Shown here piece by piece: positions 44,377-52,493 of a stretch of 64,000 nucleotides of DNA. The translations under genes and the position numbers were made by a program. This DNA comes from an uncultured Clostridia bacterium (GTDB taxonomy: Bacteria; Bacillota; Clostridia; Saccharofermentanales; Saccharofermentanaceae). Position 1 is the stretch's first letter; every line of letters starts with the position of its first letter. The notes under the pieces are model-generated. The model was not told the DNA's origin and did not search any database. It was given only the letters and a program-made list of their open reading frames with translations. The stretch is from contig CAMJPC010000007.1 in the NCBI GenBank assembly GCA_946407705.1, positions 55,384 through 119,383 of the forward strand. Reading direction: 5' to 3'.

Positions 44377-44462
44377 GTTAGTATTCGCTAACCGTGCGGT
44401 CTAAAAAATGGTTAGCCGTAACTAACCACGCCAATTATAATTAGCATAGGCTAACTCGTCAA
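44377..44462. promoter_or_regulatory. feo promoter with three iron-box inverted repeats
   Basis: Three copies of an inverted repeat GTTAG-N6-CTAAC lie at 44377-44392, 44411-44426 and 44440-44455 (ATTAG in the third). The feo promoter on the minus strand is TTGACG (44462-44457), 17 bases, TATAAT (44439-44434). The third box fills the spacer, the second covers the start site and the first lies in the leader. The half-sites resemble DtxR/IdeR boxes. Confidence 0.8.
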
Positions 44463-44558
44463 GGACTTTCAAAACAAATAAAAAACACTTGTTATTTGTT
44501 TGTGCACAGGGTGCCATTGTGATACGCTATTCCTATCTTTTAAAAAAGGAGTCCGCTT

Positions 44559-44933
44559 ATGGCACTGCTTGAATCAGGTGAAATGTATCTCGAGACCATC
44601 TATGTTCTCTCGCTCAAATCGGATACTGTCCGCGGAATCGACATCGGCGAGTACATGGGCTATTCAAAACCTTCCGTGAGCCGCGCCCTGGGCCTCCTCA
44701 AGGATGACGGCCTCGTCCGCAAGGACTCCGACGGCTACATAAAGCTGACCGAAGCCGGTGAGATCCTCGCGAAAAGGATCTACGAGCGCCACTCCGTTCT
44801 CTCCAAGCTCTTCATGGATCTCGGCGTCGACGAAAAGACGGCCACCGAGGATGCATGCCGTATCGAGCACTATATCAGCGACACGACTTTCGAGGCCATC
44901 AAGGTCCACATGAGGGAGTACAAAAAGAAGTAA
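44559..44933 (+). CDS. DtxR/MntR-family metal-dependent repressor
   Basis: The N-terminal winged helix (MYLETIYVLSLKSDTVRGID, then YSKPSVSRALGLL) and the dimerisation part with metal ligands (RHSVLSKLFMDLGVDE, DACRIEHYISD) are typical. At 124 residues it lacks the SH3-like tail, as MntR does. It is divergent from feo, and the three boxes between them make it the probable iron or manganese sensor of the cluster. The ribosome binding site is AGGAG. Confidence 0.92.
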   Translation: MALLESGEMYLETIYVLSLKSDTVRGIDIGEYMGYSKPSVSRALGLLKDDGLVRKDSDGYIKLTEAGEILAKRIYERHSVLSKLFMDLGVDEKTATEDACRIEHYISDTTFEAIKVHMREYKKK

Positions 44934-44957
44934 TCTACTGATTTATTAACGCTTGAG

Positions 44958-44985
44958 TCCGGTTCCTTGGGGACCGGATTTTTTT
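44958..44985 (+). terminator. Terminator of the DtxR-type gene
   Basis: A stem TCCGGTTCC/GGGACCGGA (one G-T pair) with a TTGG loop is followed by seven T. Confidence 0.85.
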
Positions 44986-45521
44986 ATTTCCCATTTGTTC
45001 CTCCGTTCACACCAAAATGGAAGAGGGTTTGGGTAATGGGGAGTGTTTTTGAGCTGTATTCCCCATTTGTTCCTCCGTTCACACCAGAATGGAGGAGGGT
45101 TTGGGTAATGGGGAGTGTTTTTGAGCTGTATTCCCCATTTGTTCCTCCATTCACACCAGAATGGAGGAGGGTTTGGGTAATAGTCCCTGTTTGTGTCCCT
45201 GTTCACACCAAAACTGGGACAAGAAGTGGGACTCAGGGGTGTTTTCGCGCAAAAGTCCCTGCTTGTGTCCCTGTTCACACCAAAACAGGGACAATAAGTG
45301 GGACTCAGGGGTGTTTTCGCGCAAAAGTCCCTGTTTGTGTCCCTGTTTGCACCAAAACAGGGACAATAAGTGGGACTCAAGGGTGTTTTCGCGCAAAAGT
45401 CCCTGTCAGTGTCCCTGCTCTCACCAAAACAGGGACAATAAGTGGGACTCAGGGCTATTTTTGGCCAAAAGTCCCTGTTTGTGTCCCTGTTTGCACCAAA
45501 ACTGGGACAACTATTGAGACT
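44985..45521. repeat. Array of eight palindromic units in two sequence families
   Basis: Three units of a CCTCC/GGAGG family have a 72-base period (44990, 45062, 45134). They abut five units of a GTCCCT/AGGGAC family, also at 72 bases (45183, 45255, 45327, 45399, 45471). In the second family half-sites lie at 0, 12, 32 and 44, for example 45255, 45267, 45287 and 45299. Both families are also present in opposite orientation at 52154-52493. The 680-base interval 44934-45614 holds this array, the preceding terminator and a TATAAT at 45552 for the next operon. Confidence 0.9.
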
Positions 45522-45614
45522 TTGCCCCGTTCATATGAGCGCGCATTTTTGTATAATTAGGACAGTTTGAAAGTACACTTTGTCCCGCGGATACGGTGTC
45601 GGAAAGGTGATCAT

Positions 45615-46580
45615 ATGAACTCATTTTCAGAAAAGCTTATCGGTAACGTAAACAAGGTAATCGTAGGTAAAGATGAGCAGATCGAACTCCTTTTGATTTC
45701 TCTCCTTGTTGGCGGACACGTCCTTTTGGAAGACGTGCCGGGCACCGGAAAAACAAAGACGGCGAAGGCGCTTGCCGCGTCGCTCAACCTTGATTTCAAG
45801 CGAGTGCAGTTCACGATCGACCTTCTGCCTTCGGATCTGACGGGCATCAATTTTTTCGACCGCGAGGCCAACAGATTCGTATTCAGGAAGGGACCTATCT
45901 TCACGAACATCCTTCTCGCGGATGAGATCAACCGCGCGACCGCGAGGACGCAGTCCAGCCTTCTCGAGTGCATGGAGGAGAAGCAGGTCACGGTCGACGG
46001 CGATACCAAAAAACTCGACCCGCCGTTCCTCGTAATCGCGACGCAGAACCCGGTCGAATCTCAGGGTACGTTCCCGCTTCCCGAGGCGCAGCTCGACCGT
46101 TTCCTCATGATGCTCAAGATGGACTATCCGTCACACGATGAGAGCATCGAGATCCTTAAGAGATTTGCTACCGAAGACCCTCTCGAGAACCTCTCTCCGG
46201 TCACGACAAAAGAAGAGCTCGCATCCATGCAGGAGCAGGTCAAGAATATATTCGTTTCCGATCTTCTCTACGACTATGCGGCAAGGATAGTCGAGGCGAC
46301 CAGGCAGTCCGATGACATCGCCATCGGCGCAAGCCCGCGCGCGCTCCTCGCTTTCGTCGCGGCTGCCAAGGCAAGGGCATTCGTAAGAGACCGCGATAAC
46401 TGCATTCCCGATGACTTCAAGTCACTCGCGGTTCCGGTCCTCGCGCACCGCCTGACGATAAGACTTCAGAGAGCCGTATCAAAGGACGTGAAGTTCCTTT
46501 CGAAGCGCGACATGGCCGAACAGCTTGTCACAAAGATCCTGGACGAAATACCCTGCCCCACTGAAGATTTCAGCAGATAA
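45615..46580 (+). CDS. MoxR-family AAA+ ATPase
   Basis: The protein has Walker A EDVPGTGKTKTAKALA, a Walker B region ILLADEINRATARTQSSLLE, the ATQNPVESQGTFPLPEAQLDRF sensor region (read in two parts in MoxR proteins), and a C-terminal lid. The start is the ATG at 45615 after GGAAAGGTGATCAT. MoxR ATPases act as chaperones for DUF58 and von Willebrand partner proteins; the next two genes are such partners. A TATAAT at 45552-45557 is the likely -10. Confidence 0.93.
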   Translation: MNSFSEKLIGNVNKVIVGKDEQIELLLISLLVGGHVLLEDVPGTGKTKTAKALAASLNLDFKRVQFTIDLLPSDLTGINFFDREANRFVFRKGPIFTNILLADEINRATARTQSSLLECMEEKQVTVDGDTKKLDPPFLVIATQNPVESQGTFPLPEAQLDRFLMMLKMDYPSHDESIEILKRFATEDPLENLSPVTTKEELASMQEQVKNIFVSDLLYDYAARIVEATRQSDDIAIGASPRALLAFVAAAKARAFVRDRDNCIPDDFKSLAVPVLAHRLTIRLQRAVSKDVKFLSKRDMAEQLVTKILDEIPCPTEDFSR

Positions 46581-46586
46581 ACATTA

Positions 46587-47717
46587 ATGGAAGTTATCGT
46601 TCTCGTAGGAATACTTATCACGGTTTTTGTAGTAGAGATCGTCTACTACCGCCTTCACGCGCTCGATAACTTAAAGCTTAAGGTCGATTTCTCCAAGAAC
46701 ATCGCCGACTACGGTGAAGACATAGAGCTCATCGAAGTCGCCGAGAACAAGAAACGCCTGCCGCTCCCGTTCATAATACTCAAGTTCGAGACGCCCCGTG
46801 AGCTCAAGTTCTACGACACCGTAAAGGTCACCACCTCCGACTTCACCTACCGTGAGGACATGCTCACCATGAAGGCGTTCTCAAAGCACACGCGCCGCAT
46901 CAAGGTCAAATGCACCAAGCGCGGCTACTATGTTTTCCCGCGTGTCGGAATCACTACCTCCGACATGCTGCTTTTCGAAAGGTTCACGAAGGAATTCGAC
47001 AACGCCGCAAATCTCATGGTGCTCCCGAGAGTCCTGAGAACAGGCATCACGGAGATCCTCATGTCTGTCACCTTAAGCGAGCTTCAGCGCAGAAGGACAC
47101 TCCTCACGGATCCCTTCTCGCTCGCGGGCATCAGGGAATACGGCCCGAACGATCCGATGAAGAGCATCAACTGGAAAGCGAGTGCTAAAGTAGGCGATCT
47201 TATGGTCAACCAGAACACTTCAACGTGCGCGCAGAAAGTCCATATCTTCGTAAATCTCGAGACCTATAATCCCAAGAACTCCACCATGCTCCTCGAACTG
47301 GCGATCAGCCTCGCCTACACGTATCTTTTGGAGCTTGCGAAAATGAACATCCCCTCATCGCTCTACACGAACGGCCGCGACATCCTATCTGATCTGCCTG
47401 TCGTTTCCGAGGCTGATCCGGGGCCTGCCGCCGTCACAAAACGCGGGGTGATGCTCTCCGGAATAGACCTCAAAAAGCCCGTGGCCGCATTCGCCGGGAT
47501 CATCGAAAAATACATTTATTCCACTGACCAGAGCGATTTTATCGTGATAATCTCGCCCCAGTACACCGACAGCTTCCGCGCACTCCTGACAGAGCTTAAG
47601 GCCATACGTCCGTCACTTCTCTGGATAATGCCGTGCAGCAGCACTTCCCCCCAGGTCGGCCTTGAACCGTCGATCTCTGATTCCTACCTGAGATGGGAGG
47701 TGTCAGGCAATGAATGA
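46587..47717 (+). CDS. DUF58 protein
   Basis: One N-terminal membrane segment is followed by beta-rich sequence. The DUF58 signature is LAGIREYGPNDPMKSINWKA (position about 190). At 376 residues it is typical. It is thought to be the MoxR partner in cell-envelope or metal-dependent complexes. No clear ribosome binding site is seen; the six-base gap to moxR suggests coupling. It overlaps the next gene by eight bases. Confidence 0.88.
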   Translation: MEVIVLVGILITVFVVEIVYYRLHALDNLKLKVDFSKNIADYGEDIELIEVAENKKRLPLPFIILKFETPRELKFYDTVKVTTSDFTYREDMLTMKAFSKHTRRIKVKCTKRGYYVFPRVGITTSDMLLFERFTKEFDNAANLMVLPRVLRTGITEILMSVTLSELQRRRTLLTDPFSLAGIREYGPNDPMKSINWKASAKVGDLMVNQNTSTCAQKVHIFVNLETYNPKNSTMLLELAISLAYTYLLELAKMNIPSSLYTNGRDILSDLPVVSEADPGPAAVTKRGVMLSGIDLKKPVAAFAGIIEKYIYSTDQSDFIVIISPQYTDSFRALLTELKAIRPSLLWIMPCSSTSPQVGLEPSISDSYLRWEVSGNE

Positions 47718-48945
47718 CGATATCCGCAGCATGCGCGAAAACTTTTTCGCCGAGATATTGATGTCTCTCATAATCTGTCTGTCCATTCAGTCCTGTCTGA
47801 TGTTCATCAGGGGCTTAAACGAGTTTGTCACCGTCACTTTTTATCCGCAGCTGATACCCCTGATCCTCACGGTGATCCATACCGTCATAAGGAGAAAATG
47901 GCCGAAGCTTCTGCCGTGCCTCATCCTGCACATCGTATCGTCAGTGCTGTTCTTCACCGCCGCTGCGATCATACCCGGCTCGGTATTCGGAGCCAATCTG
48001 TCAAACAAGGTCTACCTTGGGATCAGCGTTTTCCTTTACGCGTTCTCATCCTTCAGCTACCGCCTCGCCCCGAGGCTCGTACCGAGCGACTCACAGGTCG
48101 CGGCGTTCCCTGCGTGCATCTTTCCCATCGCAGGCATCTTCTACGCCATGGCGGGGCGCCCGGAACTGATCACAGACCTCATCAGAAACACTATCCTCTG
48201 CGCTGTCCTCTACCTCGTCATGCGCCAGATAGCGGTCTTCGACACGAAGTACTATCACTCTATCCGCAGCTCCTCAAGACCACAGGAACAGCTCAAAAAA
48301 CAGAATTACAGGACCGCCGCCGCCCTGGTAGGCATCTTCGCGTTATCGCTCGTTGTCTTAAGGCTCATCCCCGTCTCGCTCCTCACAAATATCGTTTTCG
48401 CCGGATTGAAAGCGCTCCTGCGCTGGTTCATTCCTTTGTTCCTGGCATTCCTGGAGTTCATCGGCTCTCTGTTAAAAGGCATCACGGGCGAAGATGAAGC
48501 CGAAAGAGAGCGGATCGAACCCGAAGAGCTCTTGGGTGACGAGCCCTGGGTCCACGTACTCTCCGTCATCATCGCCATCATCATCCTGATAGGCTTTGTC
48601 CTCCTGCTGCTCAACACGATAAGGCTCCTGATCCATAACGCTCCCAAATACGAAAAAGAGAAGAAAAAGAATGACGACAATATCGTAACCGACACCATCG
48701 AAAACATCGGTCCCGAAAGGATATCTCTTTTCAGGAAACGCCACGATTTCGGCAGGGGATACGAACGCCGCATTCGAAAACAGTTCTACGACAAGACAGT
48801 GAAAGCAATGAAAAAGGGCCTTCCCGTCTCAGATTCATCGACTCCGGGACAGATCGAGAGCGTCCTCCTTGCCAAAGGCGACAAGAACATAACTGCACTC
48901 AGAAAAGAATACGAGAAGGTGCGTTATGGTAACAGGCACCAATAA
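47710..48945 (+). CDS. Membrane protein of the MoxR operon
   Basis: About seven membrane helices in the first 250 residues are followed by one more helix (VLSVIIAIIILIGFVLLLLN). A basic cytoplasmic tail (RRIRKQFYDKTVKAMKKG, TPGQIESVLL) resembles the DUF4129 tail of transglutaminase-like operon partners. No transglutaminase domain is present. Order MoxR-DUF58-membrane protein is a common Clostridia operon of unsettled function. Confidence 0.75.
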   Translation: MNDDIRSMRENFFAEILMSLIICLSIQSCLMFIRGLNEFVTVTFYPQLIPLILTVIHTVIRRKWPKLLPCLILHIVSSVLFFTAAAIIPGSVFGANLSNKVYLGISVFLYAFSSFSYRLAPRLVPSDSQVAAFPACIFPIAGIFYAMAGRPELITDLIRNTILCAVLYLVMRQIAVFDTKYYHSIRSSSRPQEQLKKQNYRTAAALVGIFALSLVVLRLIPVSLLTNIVFAGLKALLRWFIPLFLAFLEFIGSLLKGITGEDEAERERIEPEELLGDEPWVHVLSVIIAIIILIGFVLLLLNTIRLLIHNAPKYEKEKKKNDDNIVTDTIENIGPERISLFRKRHDFGRGYERRIRKQFYDKTVKAMKKGLPVSDSSTPGQIESVLLAKGDKNITALRKEYEKVRYGNRHQ

Positions 48946-49040
48946 AAATATTAATCCTGCCGCCATAATCCTGACGCGGTAAAAGTACTCGCGTTCCGCC
49001 CTTGGGAAAATCCCGGCTAATCAACACCGGCTTTCCGAAG

Positions 49041-49106
49041 TGTCGCTTAAGCATCAGAGAGGCTTTTCATTGGTGATTGGTTTGGTCCCCGCGGCTTGCA
49101 ATAATG
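49041..49106 (+). promoter_or_regulatory. Shared promoter element, copy B
   Basis: The order is TGTCGCTTAAGCATCAGA, nine bases, CATTGGTGATTGGTTT, 17 bases, ATAATG. TTGGTT and AATAAT fit as -35 and -10. It precedes the zinc-ribbon and double-glycine peptide genes. The rest of 48946-49145 shows nothing else. Confidence 0.7.
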
Positions 49107-49145
49107 ATGACGTCAGCGACAAAACCGAAGAACGAGGAAACAAAC

Positions 49146-49430
49146 ATGATCGCAGAAGTCAGAAACAGAATCAGAAAAGAACCGGAAAGCAAAGAGTATG
49201 TCTTCAATGAGAACGACATCATCAGCGCTCCCATCCTGGGCTGGCTTCTCGGCAAGAAGATAGTTTGCCCGATCTGCGGTTGCGACAGAGACGGCCAGTA
49301 CGGATTGACCAGGATCGCAAGAGCTTCAGAGACCGACGCTTGGTTCTGCTGCCAGAACTGCGATTCAAAGATCAGGTATCACAAGAACCCTTCCGGTTCG
49401 ATCCTCGCACTGGTTGAAAGAAGAGATTAA
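49146..49430 (+). CDS. Zinc-ribbon protein (94 aa)
   Basis: The start is the ATG at 49146 after GAGGAAACAAAC; the frame upstream has no better site. Two Cys pairs (VCPICGC and WFCCQNC) 30 residues apart form a zinc ribbon. No other domain is seen and the family is not recognised. It is 30 bases upstream of the double-glycine peptide gene, under the same promoter element, and might be a regulator or maturation partner for it. Confidence 0.7.
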   Translation: MIAEVRNRIRKEPESKEYVFNENDIISAPILGWLLGKKIVCPICGCDRDGQYGLTRIARASETDAWFCCQNCDSKIRYHKNPSGSILALVERRD

Positions 49431-49460
49431 TAAATCAACATATAAACGGAGGACAAAAAC

Positions 49461-49703
49461 ATGACTACAGCAACAAAGGAACTCAACATAGCTCAGCTCG
49501 AAGAAGTAAACGGCGGCAAGATCTCGGCAGAGGGCATCAAGCGTCTCAAGGCAGGCCTCAAGCTCGCCAAGGCAACCGGAATCAGCAAGTCCCGCGTACT
49601 TGAACTTCTTCCCGAATACTACGACGCACTTCACGATCAGTTCCCCGGCACGACCCTCAAGGAAGTCAAGGACTACATCAACAAGAACTGGAACTCGATC
49701 TGA
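49461..49703 (+). CDS. Peptide with a double-glycine (bacteriocin-type) leader
   Basis: The N-terminus MTTATKELNIAQLEEVNGG has the hallmarks of leaders cut by peptidase-containing ABC exporters: acidic, LxxLxxV spacing and a Gly-Gly end. Cleavage after Gly19 would free a 61-residue, largely helical, basic peptide with IKRLKAGLKLAKATG and LKEVKDYINKNW. No Cys is present. No exporter, modification enzyme or immunity gene is adjacent, so the function (bacteriocin, signal, or Nif11-like substrate) is open. The ribosome binding site GGAGG is strong and a terminator follows. Confidence 0.7.
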   Translation: MTTATKELNIAQLEEVNGGKISAEGIKRLKAGLKLAKATGISKSRVLELLPEYYDALHDQFPGTTLKEVKDYINKNWNSI

Positions 49704-49760
49704 TCCACAACTAAGCCATCTTAATTAATTTAAGATAGATCCGTAACGTTACTTTGAATT

Positions 49761-49797
49761 GCCCTTATTTACTGTTGGTTGGTAAATAAGGGCTTTT
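49761..49797 (+). terminator. Intrinsic terminator of the peptide operon
   Basis: An eleven-base-pair stem GCCCTTATTTA/TAAATAAGGGC with an eleven-base loop is followed by TTTT. Confidence 0.9.
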
Positions 49798-49834
49798 CAA
49801 TTGAGAGTATATTTTGTTGCACGTTGCGCCGTTC

Positions 49835-51388
49835 TTACAGCTTCACCGACGCAACAAACTTACCGTTCCCGTGTTTGATCTCCAGCTTGTATCCAAGCAT
49901 CGCGAGATTGTTTTTCGCGATCGCGAGTCCCAGGCCCGTACCGTGGCTGCCGCGGGTGTTACTGCCCTTCACGAACGGCTGCCTGAGGTCCTTGCCGCCT
50001 ATGATCTCCTCATCGAAATCGTTAGTTATAGTAAGCGTCTTTCCGTCGCAGGCAATATCGATCACGCTTCCCTCTCGGCTGTACAAAACAGCGTTGCCAA
50101 TGAGGTTTGCCAATGCCTGCCTGAAAAGGTTTTCATCCGTTTTGACGGTCACGTTTTTCCTGTCGTGATCTATCTTCAGCGAGCGCTCCGCGATGATGTG
50201 CTCGTTGTCGGAAATGACCTTTAAGATGACGTCATCGATATCGACATTCTCTTTGGTAATGGCGGAAGGCTGTTTCTCGGACTTGGAAAACTCAAGGATG
50301 TCATTAACGATCCTGTTCATCTGCGCGACCTTCTCTTCAACCTTGCCCGCGTAGTATTCCTGCTTGTCGGTGCCGATATGGTTGGCAAGGTTTTCGGCGT
50401 ATGCGGAGATCGCTGCCATCGGAGTCTTCAAGTCGTGGGCCATCGCATCGATCATCTGCCCCCTGTACTCGTAGACCTGATACCTTCTCATTCTCACATT
50501 GTAAATGACCGTTGCCGGTATGAACGCGAAAATGAACGCTCCGCAGCAGATGAGTACAACGGCCAGATCGAGCCGGCTTCCGTATGCTTCGCGAAAATGT
50601 ATCGCCTTCATGGGCGTCTTCCTGCATTCGAATGCATGATAAAGATTTCCATAACTGTCCTCTGTCCACTCAACGCTGCCATCACCTTCCTTGGGTACAT
50701 ATCCCTTAACGGTGCCTGTTGAATAGTATTTCAGTCTCTCACTGGGAATTACGAGCTGGAAGCCGTCAGTATTGTCAGGAGTGACGGTAAAGGTGATCCC
50801 CGTCCTTTCGCCGTGCCAGTCCAGGATCTCGACGTCGACCGGAATGAACAGGCCTTTTTCAAGATCCGCATAGAATTTCGTGCATTCAAACTGGACCTGG
50901 GTCTCATGATGAAAATTCTCACTGTAGCCGAGGCCGAAATTATAGCTCTTCGCCAGCACTTCGGGAGTCTCAAAATACTTCAGATACTTATTGTCAGCCA
51001 ACATGAGGTAATTGTAGTCATGCTCGCCGTCCGGTGCTTCATAGGCATGGAGAAGTATCGCGGTCTTGGAAGCGTCAAGTTTGATCTTATCCTCCACATT
51101 GCCTGCAATAGTGACCTCATATCTTTGTCCCGTCTCGCAATAGTGGTTCATCAGAAGTTCCTTGGCCATGACGATGTCATTTGTGTTCAGATCCTGTTGA
51201 TAAAGAGAATTATTGAAGAATTCGCGGATATTACTCTCTTTTTCATTCATCTCTTCCGTCAATTGGAATTCGTATAAGTAGAATATTGGCATGCAGTAGA
51301 TCACTGCCGCGGCAGCGAAAACAGCCAGCAACGCGGCCGCGCTTATGAAATACGGCAGCAGGAATCCAGGTTTCTTTATCGTTTTCAT
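49835..51388 (-). CDS. Sensor histidine kinase
   Basis: Two membrane helices (about 8-30 and 285-305) enclose a large extracytoplasmic domain of some 250 residues. The HisKA box is DAMAHDLKTPMAAISAYAEN, with an N box (LANLIGNAVLYS) and G boxes (GTGLGLAIAKN). At 517 residues it is typical of the OmpR-coupled class. The sensor has no recognisable family. It sits one base downstream of the response regulator gene. Confidence 0.93.
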   Translation of the reverse strand: MKTIKKPGFLLPYFISAAALLAVFAAAAVIYCMPIFYLYEFQLTEEMNEKESNIREFFNNSLYQQDLNTNDIVMAKELLMNHYCETGQRYEVTIAGNVEDKIKLDASKTAILLHAYEAPDGEHDYNYLMLADNKYLKYFETPEVLAKSYNFGLGYSENFHHETQVQFECTKFYADLEKGLFIPVDVEILDWHGERTGITFTVTPDNTDGFQLVIPSERLKYYSTGTVKGYVPKEGDGSVEWTEDSYGNLYHAFECRKTPMKAIHFREAYGSRLDLAVVLICCGAFIFAFIPATVIYNVRMRRYQVYEYRGQMIDAMAHDLKTPMAAISAYAENLANHIGTDKQEYYAGKVEEKVAQMNRIVNDILEFSKSEKQPSAITKENVDIDDVILKVISDNEHIIAERSLKIDHDRKNVTVKTDENLFRQALANLIGNAVLYSREGSVIDIACDGKTLTITNDFDEEIIGGKDLRQPFVKGSNTRGSHGTGLGLAIAKNNLAMLGYKLEIKHGNGKFVASVKL

Positions 51389-51389
51389 G

Positions 51390-52070
51390 TTATTCCTCCG
51401 ATATGCGGTAACCCCTGCCGATCACGGTCTTTATCTGTCCGGAAGCTTCACCCAGGCTCTCTCTCAGCCTTCTGATCGTGTTATCCACGACCCTGTCGTT
51501 TACATCGAGGTCGTCGCTCCAAACGCGCTCTAATATTGCCTTGCGCGTGAGAACGGAGTTCTTGTTTTCGAGCAGGCAGACCAAAAGAAAATACTCCCTG
51601 GCGTTGATGTTTATCTCCCGTCCCGAGACTTTGACCAGCATGGTCTTTTTGTTCAGGGTTATGGCTCCGCAGCTCAATGTATCGCCGTCTTCGCTCCTCT
51701 TCGCGCGCTTTAGGAGAGCAAGGCTTTTGGCGTAGAGCTGCCTCAGCGAAAAGGGCTTCACGACGTAATCGTCGCAGCCGGTCTCGTAGCCTTTCAATAC
51801 ATTCTTTTCGGAGCCCAGGGCAGTCACGAAAATAATCGGGCAGTCGCTTCTTTTGCGCGCCGCCTTGCATATGTCGAATCCGGATGCCCCCGGAAGCATT
51901 ATGTCTAAGATCATGAGATCGAACTCTTCACCGTTGACCTTGGCCAATGCATCTTTTCCGTCAGATGCGGTCACCACGTCCCAAAGCCCGGCGTCCGCCT
52001 CGCGATAGAAGTCGCCTGTGGCCTCGAGAAGTTCCGGTGAGTCTTCAACGATCAGCAATCTGTAGCACAT
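51390..52070 (-). CDS. OmpR-family response regulator
   Basis: The receiver has acidic residues near the N-terminus (IVEDSPELLEAT), the phospho-acceptor Asp in DLMILDIMLPGASGFD and Lys in DYVVKPFSLRQL. The winged-helix DNA-binding domain ends RLRESLGEASGQIKTVIGRG. At 226 residues it is standard. The start follows GGAGGTGGAAAC. Its upstream region contains the dispersed 35-bp element and then the palindromic array. Confidence 0.94.
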   Translation of the reverse strand: MCYRLLIVEDSPELLEATGDFYREADAGLWDVVTASDGKDALAKVNGEEFDLMILDIMLPGASGFDICKAARKRSDCPIIFVTALGSEKNVLKGYETGCDDYVVKPFSLRQLYAKSLALLKRAKRSEDGDTLSCGAITLNKKTMLVKVSGREININAREYFLLVCLLENKNSVLTRKAILERVWSDDLDVNDRVVDNTIRRLRESLGEASGQIKTVIGRGYRISEE

Positions 52071-52091
52071 GTTTCCACCTCCACGCTAACA

Positions 52092-52126
52092 TCATACACT
52101 TCCCGTATGTCGTCAGTGTGTCACGG
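52092..52126. repeat. Dispersed 35-bp element, copy 2
   Basis: This stretch differs from 35112-35146 at one base. Read on the minus strand it supplies TATGAT about 25 bases before the response regulator start, so it may act as that gene's promoter. Confidence 0.75.
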
Positions 52127-52153
52127 CGAAAAAGTGGAGTGGGAAATGATCTT

Positions 52154-52493
52154 GTCCCTCTAGTTGTCCCTGTTTTGTTGTGAACAGGTACACTAACGGG
52201 GATTTTACCCATAAAACACCCTAATGTCCCTGAACCTGTCCCTGTTTTGTTGCGAACAGGTACACTAACAGGGACTTTTGCGTGAAAACACCCCTGAGTC
52301 CCACTTATTGTCCCTGTTTGAACCAAAAGTGGGACACTAACAGAGACTTTACCCATAAAGCACCCCCCGCATTACCCAAACCTTCCTCCATTTTGTTTCA
52401 AACGGAGGAACAAATGGGTACTCACGCCCAAAAACAGGCCCCATTACCCAAACCTTCCTCCATTTTGTTTCAAATGGAGGAACAAATGGGTAC
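52154..52493. repeat. Array of five palindromic units, inverted relative to 44985-45521
   Basis: Outer half-sites start at 52154, 52226, 52298, 52372 and 52444, almost exactly 72 bases apart. The first three are GTCCCT-family (for example 52226, 52238, 52258, 52270) and the last two TTACCC/TCCTCC-family (52372, 52384, 52404, 52416). Spacers are reverse complements of those in the 45-kb array. This fills the interval 52127-52469. Confidence 0.9.

Noticed and set aside
44985..45521. CRISPR array
   Set aside because: The repeated part is the longer, palindromic portion of about 50 bases; the 20-base spacers are themselves nearly identical between units and no cas genes are present.
44946..45560. 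Cys-rich repeated proteins (HQNRDNKWDSGVFSR type) in the 45-kb array
   Set aside because: Several frames on both strands are open at once for the same 72-base reason, and the two families would give unrelated peptides.
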